From Sphingomonadaceae bacterium (GTDB taxonomy: Bacteria; Pseudomonadota; Alphaproteobacteria; Sphingomonadales; Sphingomonadaceae): a DNA stretch of 64,000 nucleotides. Numbering within the stretch: position 1 is the stretch's first letter; each line of letters begins with the position of its first letter. Made by a program: the position numbers and the translations under genes. Shown piece by piece: positions 45,541 to 54,110 of the stretch. The stretch is from NCBI GenBank assembly GCA_947451145.1, contig CANFXW010000015.1, positions 1 to 64,000 on the forward strand, in the 5' to 3' direction. Below the pieces are notes generated by a model. The model saw nothing but the letters and a program-made list of their open reading frames with translations, had not been told where the DNA came from and did no database searches.

Positions 45541-45878
45541 GCGCGGTAATCACCCCGTTCCCCAATTTCCAGCCCATGCAGGTGGGCTTTGACCGCACCG
45601 AACTGCAGCGGATCCTTGACCTCTATGGCCGCATGGTCGCCGCCGGGGAATGGCGCGACTATGCCATGGACTTTGACCGCGATGCCGCAAGCTTTTGTGC
45701 TTTCCGCCGCGCGGCCGAACGACCGCAGGCGCGGATAGAAAAGCGTCCGGCGCTGCGTGCCAAGCAAGGCATGTGGACCCTGTTTGGCGAGGCCGGGCAA
45801 ATCCTCAAACGCGGGCACGAACTTTCGGGCGTGCTGTTCCCGCTGGAGCGGCGGCTGATGAAGGCGGTTGAGGGTTAA
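45537..45878 (+). CDS. DUF2794 family protein
   Basis: A 113-residue alphaproteobacterial protein with the DUF2794 pattern VGFDRTELQRILDLYGRMVAAGEWRDYAMDF...ASFCAFRRAAERPQARIEKRPALRAKQGMWTL. TTG start at 45537 overlapping the cysE stop. Function unknown. Its stop codon overlaps that of the convergent DUF4328 gene. Confidence 0.85.
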   Translation: MSAVITPFPNFQPMQVGFDRTELQRILDLYGRMVAAGEWRDYAMDFDRDAASFCAFRRAAERPQARIEKRPALRAKQGMWTLFGEAGQILKRGHELSGVLFPLERRLMKAVEG

Positions 45879-46567
45879 TCAAACGCACCGCTGGCGTGGC
45901 GCATTGCGCGCTGATTGCCGGTTATCTCCCCAATCGCCCGCCGCAGATAGAATGACGATGCCGCCATCAGGCAAGTGGCGAACAGGCTGTTGCCGATGGT
46001 CGCGGACAAAGGCGTGGTCACGCAGACGTAGGGGATCCTCCCGACAAATTGCACGACCATGACAATCGAGCGCAAGATTGCGCCGCCAATCAGGAATGAC
46101 CACCAGGCCGAGACATCGGGTGCCGTCTGCATCGCCTGCCAGACATCCTCACCGGCGCTGCGATTGGTCAGCTCCCGCATCGAGCGAAACGGCAGCACGA
46201 GGTTGAGAAACGGGACGAAGAACGATCCTACGGCCCAGCCGGGCGAAAATCCCAGATCAGCCACGCCGACATCGTACAAATTGCGCCAGGCGCGGTAGAC
46301 CCAGAGCATGAAGGTTATCGCGAGGACCAGGCTGGTCAGGATGAACAGCACGCCCAGCAATCCGGAGATGAGCGTCAGTGGTGCAATGATCGGACTGCCC
46401 GCCATCGCATAGAACCCGCCAGCAGGTCGCGTCACAAAGAAATAAAGGATCGCGCCGCCCGCCCCGACAAGCAGGACATCAAGCACGATTTGCGCAACCA
46501 GCAGCCCGCGCGTTATCCAAGCCAGACGGACCAGCGATCCGATTCCGTCTCCCGCAACTCCTGCCAT
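45875..46567 (-). CDS. DUF4328 family membrane protein
   Basis: A 230-residue protein with about five hydrophobic segments (VAQIVLDVLLVGAGGAILYFFV, PLTLISGLLGVLFILTSLVLAITFMLWVYRAW, WAVGSFFVPFLNLVLPF, WWSFLIGGAILRSIVMVVQFV). The DUF4328 hallmarks WVYRAWRNL, SPGWAVGSFFVPFLNLVLPFRSMRELTNRS are clear. Integral inner-membrane protein of unknown function. Its 3' end overlaps the convergent DUF2794 gene by four bases. Confidence 0.85.
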   Translation of the reverse strand: MAGVAGDGIGSLVRLAWITRGLLVAQIVLDVLLVGAGGAILYFFVTRPAGGFYAMAGSPIIAPLTLISGLLGVLFILTSLVLAITFMLWVYRAWRNLYDVGVADLGFSPGWAVGSFFVPFLNLVLPFRSMRELTNRSAGEDVWQAMQTAPDVSAWWSFLIGGAILRSIVMVVQFVGRIPYVCVTTPLSATIGNSLFATCLMAASSFYLRRAIGEITGNQRAMRHASGAFD

Positions 46568-46670
46568 TTCCCGCTCCCCCCTTGGACCGGGAGCCTAAAT
46601 CCAGCGGAAGTAATTGCAATAGCTTCGATTACTTTGAAATCAGTACGGGTCTTCGGCCTGATCGAGCTGA

Positions 46671-47579
46671 CTACTTCCCCGCCGCCTTCTGCAACATGCC
46701 CATGGCGTGCATCGATTGCTCAAGGCCATTCTGGATGACGGCATCACCGCTGCGATCGCTGATCTTTGCCCAGTTGGCGGCGACGCCCTCTACGGAGCAA
46801 TCACCGCCGCTTAGCAGCACACCTTCGTTCATGGTGACAAATGCGCTCTGGAACACGCCCGCGCCAGCGCCGACAATGGCATTGGACGGCGCATCGTCGC
46901 TGACAAGGAACAGCGCCGCCGGAGCCACGTTTTCCGGACTGAAGGCCTTGAAGGCTTCCTCAGGGAAAATGTCTTCGGTCATCCGCGTGCCAGCAGTGGG
47001 AGCAATCGAATTGACCCGGATGTTGTACTTTGCGCCTTCGAGATGCAGCGTCTTGGCAAGGCCGACGAGGCCCAGCTTGGCCGCGCCGTAATTTGCCTGG
47101 CCGAAGTTGCCGCCAATCCCGGTTGACGACGTGGTCATCAGGATGCGGCCATAGTTCTGCTCGCGCATGGTTTCCCACACCGCCTTTGAAGCATAGGCCG
47201 AACCGAGCAGGTGAACGCGAACCACCAGTTCAAAGTCGATCGGTTCCATCTTCACGAAGGTCTTGTCGCGAAGGATACCGGCGTTGTTGATCAGGATGTG
47301 GACGCCGCCCCAGGCTTCCTTGGCCTTGGCAACCATTTCGACCATCTGATCATATTCGGCGACGCTGCCGCCATTCGACATGGCTTCACCGCCAGCGGCC
47401 TTGATCTCCTCGACAACGGCAAGCGCTGCGTCGGAATGGCCGGTGCCATCGCGAGCGGCACCCAGATCGTTGACGACTACCTTCGCGCCGCGGCGTGCCA
47501 GTTCGAGCGCATAGGCCTTGCCCAAGCCGCCACCGGCGCCGGTGACGATTGCAACCTTGTCTTTGAACGAGATGGTCAT
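46671..47579 (-). CDS. SDR-family 3-hydroxyacyl-CoA dehydrogenase (MFE-2-like)
   Basis: A 302-residue short-chain dehydrogenase. The NAD(P) motif is TGAGGGLGKAYAL, followed by VVVNDLGAARDGTG (typical of MFE-2-type hydroxyacyl-CoA dehydrogenases), NNAGILRDKTF, and the catalytic Ser/Tyr/Lys region TTSSTGIGGNFGQANYGAAKLG. A C-terminal extension runs beyond the usual 250 residues. Likely oxidises (3R)-hydroxyacyl-CoA or a related substrate. ATG at 47579 follows GGAG by about 9 bases. It stands alone. Confidence 0.88.
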   Translation of the reverse strand: MTISFKDKVAIVTGAGGGLGKAYALELARRGAKVVVNDLGAARDGTGHSDAALAVVEEIKAAGGEAMSNGGSVAEYDQMVEMVAKAKEAWGGVHILINNAGILRDKTFVKMEPIDFELVVRVHLLGSAYASKAVWETMREQNYGRILMTTSSTGIGGNFGQANYGAAKLGLVGLAKTLHLEGAKYNIRVNSIAPTAGTRMTEDIFPEEAFKAFSPENVAPAALFLVSDDAPSNAIVGAGAGVFQSAFVTMNEGVLLSGGDCSVEGVAANWAKISDRSGDAVIQNGLEQSMHAMGMLQKAAGK

Positions 47580-47732
47580 GATCGGAATCTCCATGCGATT
47601 CGCACTCGCAAGTGCAGCAATTCGTGCGCCGCGATGGCATTTTGAAGGGCCGTGATCAAGCCGATTGCGCGGCGCGGGCCTTGCCGTAGCGGCAGGTTGG
47701 CCTGCCTGTGCGGGATCGCGGACGAATCAGTC

Positions 47733-48401
47733 TTAAAGCGCCATCAGCGTGGGGATCAGCTCGTCATAGTGATCGATCATCGCCGCCGCCTGAAGCTGAT
47801 CGCGCGGAACGTCGAGGAAGCCAAAGCTGACAGCAACGCATGGGATGCCTGCCGCCATCGCCGCGCCTGTATCGTAGGTTGTATCACCCACATAGACCGC
47901 CCGCCCGCCGCCGAGCCGAATCAGCATTTCCTGCAGCAGATCGGGAGCGGGCTTGGCGCGCCCCGGTCCAAGCGTGTCGCCACCGATGATGGTTGCGAAA
48001 CGCTGTGTGAGGCCCAGTTCATCAAGGAGCTTGCGCGCCAGTGATTCCAGCTTGTTAGTCACCAGTGCGAGCTTGACGCCTTGCCCTGCAAGGCCATCCA
48101 GCATTGCCTCACCACCAGGGAAAAGTCTGGTATGAACCGCGATATTTGCCTCGTAGTATTCCAGCAGATCGCGGTGCATGGCCTGCACATCCACGCCCTC
48201 GCTACCGCCAGTGACGGCCAGTGCTCGGGTCAACATGACTTTGGCGCCGCCGCCAATCAGGCGTGAGACTTCACCCAGTGGCACTTGTGGTCTGCCTGCC
48301 ATTTTCAACGCGTGGTTGAGCGCCATACCCAGATCGCCGCTGGTATCGAGCAGCGTCCCGTCGAGATCAAAGCCGACAATATCAAAGGGAAATTGGTTCA
48401 T
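47733..48401 (-). CDS. gph: phosphoglycolate phosphatase (HAD family)
   Basis: A 222-residue HAD hydrolase: motif I FDLDGTLLDTSGDL, motif II LVTNK, motif III lysine near KPAPDLLQEML, and motif IV VYVGDTTYDTGAAMAAG. Length and cap domain fit Gph, which removes 2-phosphoglycolate formed in DNA repair. The divergent glmU start is about 60 bases away. Confidence 0.9.
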   Translation of the reverse strand: MNQFPFDIVGFDLDGTLLDTSGDLGMALNHALKMAGRPQVPLGEVSRLIGGGAKVMLTRALAVTGGSEGVDVQAMHRDLLEYYEANIAVHTRLFPGGEAMLDGLAGQGVKLALVTNKLESLARKLLDELGLTQRFATIIGGDTLGPGRAKPAPDLLQEMLIRLGGGRAVYVGDTTYDTGAAMAAGIPCVAVSFGFLDVPRDQLQAAAMIDHYDELIPTLMAL

Positions 48402-48463
48402 GATTGGCGGCGATGGCGAAGCCTAGTGGAAACGGCAAGCATTTGATGGCAAAGCCTTCACTT

Positions 48464-49837
48464 ATGAACGCGAAATCATCCTCCCGGCCACTGGCCGCTG
48501 TCATCCTTGCTGCGGGCAAGGGCACCCGCATGAAGAGCGACCTGCACAAGGTGCTTCATCCGATCGCCGGACGGCCGATGATCGAACACCTGATGGCCAG
48601 CGTGGCCGCGCTGCAGCCGGCCAGGCAGGTTGTCGTCGTCGGTTCGGGCCGTGAGCAGCTGGAAGCAGCGCTGGGTGATCGCGCGGGCATCGCCGTTCAG
48701 GAACCGCAAGAGGGCACCGCTCACGCCGTGCTTATGGCAGAACCTGCGCTTAGGGACTTCGAAGGTGACGTACTCGTGCTCTATGGCGATGTGCCTTTCG
48801 TCAGCTCGGAGACGATGCGGGCAATGATTGACCGGCTCCACGCCGACGATGCGCCCGCGGTTGTCGTGCTGGGGTTCGAACCCGCCGATGCACTGCAATA
48901 TGGGCGGGTGATCACCACGGCTGACCGCATCGAAAAGATGGTCGAGTTCAAGGACGCCAGTGAAGCCGAGCGCGCCTGCCGCCTGTGCAATTCCGGCCTG
49001 ATGGCGGCGCGCGGCGTTGATCTTTTCGCCCTGCTGGCGCGGGTCGGGAACGACAATGCCCAAGGCGAATATTACCTGCCCGACGTGGTCAACATCGTAC
49101 TGGCTGACGGGCGCTCTTGCGCGGTGGTTGTCGCTGCCGATGAGCACGAAGTTGCCGGGATAAACAGCCGCGCCGAACTCGCCGATGCGGAAGGCCGCTG
49201 GCAGCAGCGGCGCCGGGCGCAGGCGATGGCCGATGGGGCTTCGCTCATCGCGCCGGAAACGGTCTGGTTTTCCTGGGATACGGCAATTGGCCGCGATGTG
49301 ACGATCGAGCCCAATGTCTTCTTCGGCCCCGGCGTCAGCGTGGCTGACAAGGTTACCATCCGCGCGTTCTGCCACCTCGAAGGCGCGAGCCTATCCAGCG
49401 GGGTCGAGGTCGGCCCCTACGCACGCCTGCGCCCGGGCGCGGTGCTGGGGGAAAAGGTCAAGATCGGCAACTTCGTCGAAGTGAAAAAGGCCGTGTTCGG
49501 CAAGGGGGCCAAAGCCAACCACCTGTCATACATCGGCGATGCCGAGGTGGGGGCAGGGGCCAATATCGGCGCGGGCACGATCACCTGCAATTATGACGGC
49601 TATTTCAAACACAAGACGACCATCGGCGAGCGCGCCTTTATCGGCTCAAATTCTGCGTTGATTGCGCCGGTGCGGATCGGGGCGGATGCCATTGTTGCCG
49701 CAGGCAGCGCAGTTTCACGCGATGTCGCAGATGGTGAACTGCGCCTCGTCCGCGCCGAGCAACTCGTCAAACCCGGCTGGGCCGACCAGTTCCACGATGC
49801 GATGAAGAAGCGGAAGGCCGAGACTTCAAAGTCCTGA
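48464..49837 (+). CDS. glmU: bifunctional GlcN-1-P acetyltransferase / GlcNAc-1-P uridyltransferase
   Basis: About 457 residues. The N-terminal nucleotidyltransferase carries LAAGKGTRMKSDLHKVLHPIAGRPMIEH. The C-terminal left-handed beta-helix acetyltransferase carries YARLRPGAVLGEKVKIGNFVEVKKAVFGKGAKANHLSYIGDAEVGAGANIGAGTITCNYDG. It makes UDP-GlcNAc for peptidoglycan and LPS. The ATG at 48464 gives the family length; ATGs at 48446 and 48413 are alternatives. glmS, the enzyme before it in the pathway, lies 2 kb downstream on the same strand. Confidence 0.96.
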   Translation: MNAKSSSRPLAAVILAAGKGTRMKSDLHKVLHPIAGRPMIEHLMASVAALQPARQVVVVGSGREQLEAALGDRAGIAVQEPQEGTAHAVLMAEPALRDFEGDVLVLYGDVPFVSSETMRAMIDRLHADDAPAVVVLGFEPADALQYGRVITTADRIEKMVEFKDASEAERACRLCNSGLMAARGVDLFALLARVGNDNAQGEYYLPDVVNIVLADGRSCAVVVAADEHEVAGINSRAELADAEGRWQQRRRAQAMADGASLIAPETVWFSWDTAIGRDVTIEPNVFFGPGVSVADKVTIRAFCHLEGASLSSGVEVGPYARLRPGAVLGEKVKIGNFVEVKKAVFGKGAKANHLSYIGDAEVGAGANIGAGTITCNYDGYFKHKTTIGERAFIGSNSALIAPVRIGADAIVAAGSAVSRDVADGELRLVRAEQLVKPGWADQFHDAMKKRKAETSKS

Positions 49838-49952
49838 CGCCGCCGTTTCGACGTGCCTGACAAATTGATACACATTTTGACGAGCCATTTCGCCACGGTT
49901 CTGTAGCAATGCGAGCGGGCAAGTTGATAACAATAACGGGGGCTCGGATTGC

Positions 49953-51179
49953 ATGGTGAAGTGGAAGCGCGGGCACGGCTATATTCTTTCGGCCATCGTC
50001 GGAACCTTGCTGCTTTCAGCATGCGGTGATGGTTCGACAGGCTCCGGCACAACCGCCACGGGCATCACGCCAACCCCAAGCCCGACACCTTCGCCCACGC
50101 CGACAGCAACCGTTGGACCAGCGATTGCCGCCGCGACGACGATAGATGTCAACAACGTCGCGAATTATTCGGCGCCTGCCTTGCCCGCCTATTACGATGC
50201 AACGGTGACCGCGCTCGACAATACACCGGCCGCGAACCCGGCGAATGACCGAATTGCCACCCTCGGGCGGGTGTTGTTTTATGACAAGCAGCTGAGCATA
50301 AACAACACGATATCCTGCGCATCGTGTCACCAGCAGGCCTCTGGTTTCAGCGATCCGGCTCGTTTCAGCACCGGCTTTTCCGGTTCGGCATTCACCACGG
50401 CACATGCGCCCCGGCTCGGAAATGTCCGTTACTGGCTGCCCGGTACTATGTTCTGGGATCGCCGCGCGGCAACACTTGAGTTGCAGGCCAGTGGTCCGAT
50501 TACCAATTCGGTCGAGATGGGTTTTGACAGCACGGCTGGTGGCATCGCTGCGCTGATCACCCGGTTGCAGGGCATCGGCTATTATCAGGAGCTGTTCACC
50601 TGGGCCTATGGCAGCTCGACGGTCACCGAAGCGCGGATCCAGCAGGCGCTGGCCAATTTCCAGCGGGCCATGGTTTCCAGCTCAAGCCGTTTCGATACTG
50701 CCTATGCACAGGTGTTCGATCCCGCGCAGCCCAATCGCGGCTTGAACCGGCCATTCCCCGGTTTCACCGCGCAGGAAGAGCGCGGCAAGCAGTTGTTCAC
50801 GACCGGGATTAACGGGGGAGGCGCAGGCTGTGCTGCCTGCCATCAGCCACCGACCTTCGCTCTCGCCGCCAACTCCCGCAGCAATGGACTGGACGCTGGT
50901 GAAACAGTCATCTTCAAATCGGCAAGCTTGAAATCGATCGGGCAGTCAAAATTCTTCATGCATGACGGCCGGTTTTCGACGCTCGATCAGGTTGTCGAGT
51001 TCTATAACAGCGGGATACAGGCTGGTCCGGCACTTGATAACCGGTTGAAGACACCTGCCGGTACACCGCAGGTTTTGAACCTGAGCACGAGTGACAAGGC
51101 CGCGCTTGTCGCCTTTATGCTGACCCTGAGCGACAACACGCTGGCGACAGACCCGAAATTTTCGAACCCTTTTAGGTAG
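49953..51179 (+). CDS. di-haem cytochrome c peroxidase (MauG/CcpA-type) lipoprotein
   Basis: A 408-residue protein with a lipoprotein signal (SAIVGTLLLSAC) and a PTPSPTPSPTPT linker. Two c-haem sites are present: CASCH in the first half and CAACH in the second. LGRVLFYDKQLSINNTISCASCHQQ and FFMHDGRFSTLDQVVEFYNSG are typical of bacterial di-haem peroxidases. It would sit in the periplasm on a lipid anchor and reduce H2O2 or act on a partner protein. The ORF starts with ATG at 49953. It is flanked by glmU and a DUF3291 gene without obvious linkage. Confidence 0.88.
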   Translation: MVKWKRGHGYILSAIVGTLLLSACGDGSTGSGTTATGITPTPSPTPSPTPTATVGPAIAAATTIDVNNVANYSAPALPAYYDATVTALDNTPAANPANDRIATLGRVLFYDKQLSINNTISCASCHQQASGFSDPARFSTGFSGSAFTTAHAPRLGNVRYWLPGTMFWDRRAATLELQASGPITNSVEMGFDSTAGGIAALITRLQGIGYYQELFTWAYGSSTVTEARIQQALANFQRAMVSSSSRFDTAYAQVFDPAQPNRGLNRPFPGFTAQEERGKQLFTTGINGGGAGCAACHQPPTFALAANSRSNGLDAGETVIFKSASLKSIGQSKFFMHDGRFSTLDQVVEFYNSGIQAGPALDNRLKTPAGTPQVLNLSTSDKAALVAFMLTLSDNTLATDPKFSNPFR

Positions 51180-51257
51180 CGGGTGTAATTGCATTCGGTC
51201 GCACTATGTGACCAAATGGTGTTGCGATTATCGGTAGGGTCAGGATAAGCCTGAATC

Positions 51258-51713
51258 ATGCACATCGCCCAAATCAACGTCGCTCGGTTTCGGTCGGGCA
51301 GGGACGATCCCGTAAATGCCCCTTTCATGGCAGCTCTTGATCACGTCAATGCAATGGCGGAGGCTTCGGATGGCTTCATCTGGCGTTTGGTTGGCGAGGG
51401 TAACAACGCGACAGACGTCGAAGCAATTGCGGGCGATCCGGATTTGATCATCAACATGTCGGTATGGCGTGATGTTGCTTCGCTGGAAGCATTTGCATAC
51501 CGGCAGGCGGACCACCGCGCAGTCCTTGGTCGGCGCAGAGAATGGTTCGATCCAATGGAGCCGTCTATCGCACTTTGGCCTGTCGAATTAGGGCATGTGC
51601 CGAGCGTCGACGAAGGGTTGACTATGCTCGAGCGACTCAGCGTTGAGGGACCAAGCAAGGCCGTATTCACTTTCAAGTGGTATCGTGAGCATTCTGCCCG
51701 GCATGAAGCTTGA
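51258..51713 (+). CDS. DUF3291 family protein
   Basis: A 151-residue protein matching the DUF3291 pattern: HIAQINVARFRSGRDDPVNAPFMAALDHVNAMAEASDGFIWRL near the N-terminus, INMSVWRDVASLEAFAYR, RRREWFDPMEPSIALWPVELGHVPSVDEGL, and a closing FTFKW. The fold is probably ferredoxin-like (dimeric alpha/beta barrel). Function unknown. It precedes glmS by about 130 bases; nothing convincing lies between. Confidence 0.85.
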   Translation: MHIAQINVARFRSGRDDPVNAPFMAALDHVNAMAEASDGFIWRLVGEGNNATDVEAIAGDPDLIINMSVWRDVASLEAFAYRQADHRAVLGRRREWFDPMEPSIALWPVELGHVPSVDEGLTMLERLSVEGPSKAVFTFKWYREHSARHEA

Positions 51714-51840
51714 GCAGTACAATGATGTGAAACAAGCGAACCCGCGGCTCGGCGCGAGTTTTATTACACGAAATACAAACGATTTTTCGGCAGAGATGCC
51801 TGATATCCGGGTCCCATACACACTCTAAGAAAGCAATTCC

Positions 51841-53664
51841 ATGTGCGGCATCATTGGCATCGTTGGCAAAGAACAAGTCGCAGACCGTCTGGTCGATGGC
51901 CTGCGCCGTATGGAATATCGCGGGTATGACTCGGCTGGCGTCTGCACGATCCATGATGGACAGCTTGTCCGCCGCCGCGCGCCGGGAAAGCTGAACAATC
52001 TGGTGCTGGAGCTGGCTCGTGATCCCGCACCGGGCACGACAGGCATTGCCCATACACGCTGGGCTACCCATGGTGCGCCGACGGCTGCCAATGCGCACCC
52101 GCACGCCACCGGAGAACTGGCGCTGGTCCACAACGGCATCATCGAAAACTTCCGCCAGCTGCGCGAATCGCTAGCCTCGCGCGGCCGCACGTTCGAGAGC
52201 GAAACCGATACAGAGGTCGTCGCCCACCTCGTTTCCGAGCAGGTTGAGGCCGGATTGAGCCCGCAGGAAGCAGTGAAGGTTGCCCTGCCGCAGCTGCGCG
52301 GAGCCTTTGCGCTGGCGATTGCCTTCCGCGAATATCCCGACATGCTGATCGGTGCCCGGCTCGGCTCGCCGCTGGTGGTCGGTTACGGGGAAGGGGAGAC
52401 CTACCTTGGTTCCGATGCGCTGGCACTGGCCCCGTTGACCCAGCGGATATCCTACCTTGATGAAGGCGACTGGGTGATCATCACCCGCGACGGCGCAGAG
52501 GTTTTTGACAAGAATAACAATCCGGTAAAGCGCGCTATTGTCGCCTCTGGGGCATCCGCGGCGGCCATCGAGAAGGGCAATTACCGCCACTTCATGCAGA
52601 AGGAAATCTTCGAGCAACCCACTGTCGTGGCGCAAACCTTGCGCTCCTATGTGCGGCAGGTCGATCAATCGGTAGCGTTGCCGCAGTTCGATTTTGATCT
52701 CTCGACAATCAGCCGCGTGACCATCGTTGCCTGCGGCACCAGCTTTTATGCCGGCATGGTCGCCAAGTACTGGTTCGAGCAATTTGCGCGTCTGCCGGTC
52801 GATATCGATGTCGCCAGCGAGTTCCGTTATCGCGATCCGGTGCTGGAGCCGGGCGGCCTTGCGCTGTTCATCAGCCAGAGCGGCGAGACGGCGGATACGC
52901 TTGCCGCATTGCGCCACTGCAAGGAAGCGGGGCAGACGATTGCCGTGGTCGTTAACGTCCCCACAAGCTCAATGGCGCGCGAGGCAGACCTGCTGCTGCC
53001 TACCCACGCCGGGCCAGAGATCGGCGTTGCTTCGACCAAAGCCTTTACCTGCCAACTCGCTGTGCTGGCGGCGCTCGCTGCCCACCTCGCGGTGAAGCGC
53101 GGGCGGATGGACCGGGCGGAGGAATGCCACGTCGTCGAGCAGCTGCTCGAAGTTCCCGCGATGCTCAACCGCGCGCTTAGCCATGATGACGAGATTGCCG
53201 CCATGGCGCACCACATCGCGCCTGCGCGGGACGTGCTCTATCTCGGCCGCGGGCAGGACTATCCGCTGGCTTTGGAGGGCGCGCTGAAACTCAAGGAAAT
53301 CAGCTACATTCACGCCGAAGGTTATGCATCAGGTGAAATGAAGCACGGGCCAATTGCGCTGATCGACGAAGCCGTTCCGGTGATCGTCCTCGCACCTTCC
53401 GGGCCGCTGTTCGAAAAGACCGTCTCCAACATGCAGGAGGTGCGCGCCCGCGGCGGCAAGATCGTGCTGATCTCTGATCGCGAAGGGCTGGATGAAGCAG
53501 GCGAGGGCTGCCTTGCCACCATCGAGATGCCCAAAGTCCATCCGCTGATCGCGCCGCTGGTATATGCCGTTCCGGTGCAATTGCTGGCCTACCACGTCGC
53601 CTGCGCCAAGGGGACTGACGTCGATCAGCCGCGCAATCTGGCAAAATCGGTGACTGTGGAATGA
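51841..53664 (+). CDS. glmS: glutamine-fructose-6-phosphate aminotransferase (isomerizing)
   Basis: A 607-residue enzyme with the N-terminal Ntn glutaminase (Cys2 in CGIIGIVG, then RRMEYRGYDSAG, HTRWATHGAP) and two SIS sugar-isomerase domains (IVACGTSFYAGMVAKYWFE, SQSGETADTLAAL, LGRGQDYPLALEGALKLKEISYIHAEGYASGEMKHGP). The C-terminus is DQPRNLAKSVTVE. First step of hexosamine synthesis. ATG 51841 is fixed because Cys2 must be exposed after Met removal. The stop overlaps the GFA gene (ATGA). No glmS ribozyme is visible upstream. Confidence 0.97.
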   Translation: MCGIIGIVGKEQVADRLVDGLRRMEYRGYDSAGVCTIHDGQLVRRRAPGKLNNLVLELARDPAPGTTGIAHTRWATHGAPTAANAHPHATGELALVHNGIIENFRQLRESLASRGRTFESETDTEVVAHLVSEQVEAGLSPQEAVKVALPQLRGAFALAIAFREYPDMLIGARLGSPLVVGYGEGETYLGSDALALAPLTQRISYLDEGDWVIITRDGAEVFDKNNNPVKRAIVASGASAAAIEKGNYRHFMQKEIFEQPTVVAQTLRSYVRQVDQSVALPQFDFDLSTISRVTIVACGTSFYAGMVAKYWFEQFARLPVDIDVASEFRYRDPVLEPGGLALFISQSGETADTLAALRHCKEAGQTIAVVVNVPTSSMAREADLLLPTHAGPEIGVASTKAFTCQLAVLAALAAHLAVKRGRMDRAEECHVVEQLLEVPAMLNRALSHDDEIAAMAHHIAPARDVLYLGRGQDYPLALEGALKLKEISYIHAEGYASGEMKHGPIALIDEAVPVIVLAPSGPLFEKTVSNMQEVRARGGKIVLISDREGLDEAGEGCLATIEMPKVHPLIAPLVYAVPVQLLAYHVACAKGTDVDQPRNLAKSVTVE

Positions 53665-54026
53665 TCGTTTCCGGCGGCTGTCACTGCGGCGCTGTGCGCT
53701 TTGCGGCTGACGTTCCGCCGGAAGCCGAACTTCTCGAATGCAATTGCTCGATCTGCAGCAAGGCCGGATATCTGCACCTGAACGTGCCGCATGGTGCATT
53801 CGAGCTGGTCTCGGGGCGTGACCAGCTCACCGCTTACCGCTTCGGAACGGGCAAGGCAGAACACCTGTTTTGTCGGACTTGCGGGGTGAAGAGCTTCTAT
53901 CAACCGCGATCACACCCGGACTGCTGGAGCGTCAATTTTCGCTGCCTTGATCCGGGCCACGGTCTGGCACCGCCAGTCCGCTTTTTCGATGGTCAGAACT
54001 GGGAACAGGCCAAAGCCGGGCTCTAA
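53661..54026 (+). CDS. GFA family zinc protein
   Basis: A 121-residue protein with the GFA/CENP-V zinc-binding cysteines: GGCHCGAVRF (Cys7, Cys9), ECNCSICSKAG and HLFCRTCGVKSFY. Some family members are S-(hydroxymethyl)glutathione synthases, but most are uncharacterised, so only the fold is claimed. ATG overlaps the glmS stop, so it is translationally coupled to glmS. Confidence 0.88.
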   Translation: MIVSGGCHCGAVRFAADVPPEAELLECNCSICSKAGYLHLNVPHGAFELVSGRDQLTAYRFGTGKAEHLFCRTCGVKSFYQPRSHPDCWSVNFRCLDPGHGLAPPVRFFDGQNWEQAKAGL

Positions 54027-54054
54027 CGACGGCAGGTGCCACGAAATTTTCTGC

Positions 54055-54069
54055 TTAAAATTGGGCTAA
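54055..54069. promoter_or_regulatory. CtrA-like box (TTAA-N7-CTAA) before the GGDEF/EAL gene
   Basis: TTAA at 54055-54058 and CTAA at 54066-54069 with a 7-base spacer, one mismatch from the CtrA consensus, 42 bases before the GTG start. It may be fortuitous. Confidence 0.3.
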
Positions 54070-54110
54070 GGTTTACGTGGTGCTAAGAACTGTTCCGCTA
54101 TCCGGATGGT

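Noticed and set aside
51643..51828. 61-codon frame between the DUF3291 gene and glmS
   Set aside because: It overlaps the DUF3291 gene in another frame, lacks a good ribosome-binding site and has no recognisable features. It remains possible but unsupported.
51714..51840. Possible glmS ribozyme or riboswitch upstream of glmS
   Set aside because: No ribozyme core is visible, and the glmS ribozyme is known mainly from Gram-positive bacteria.
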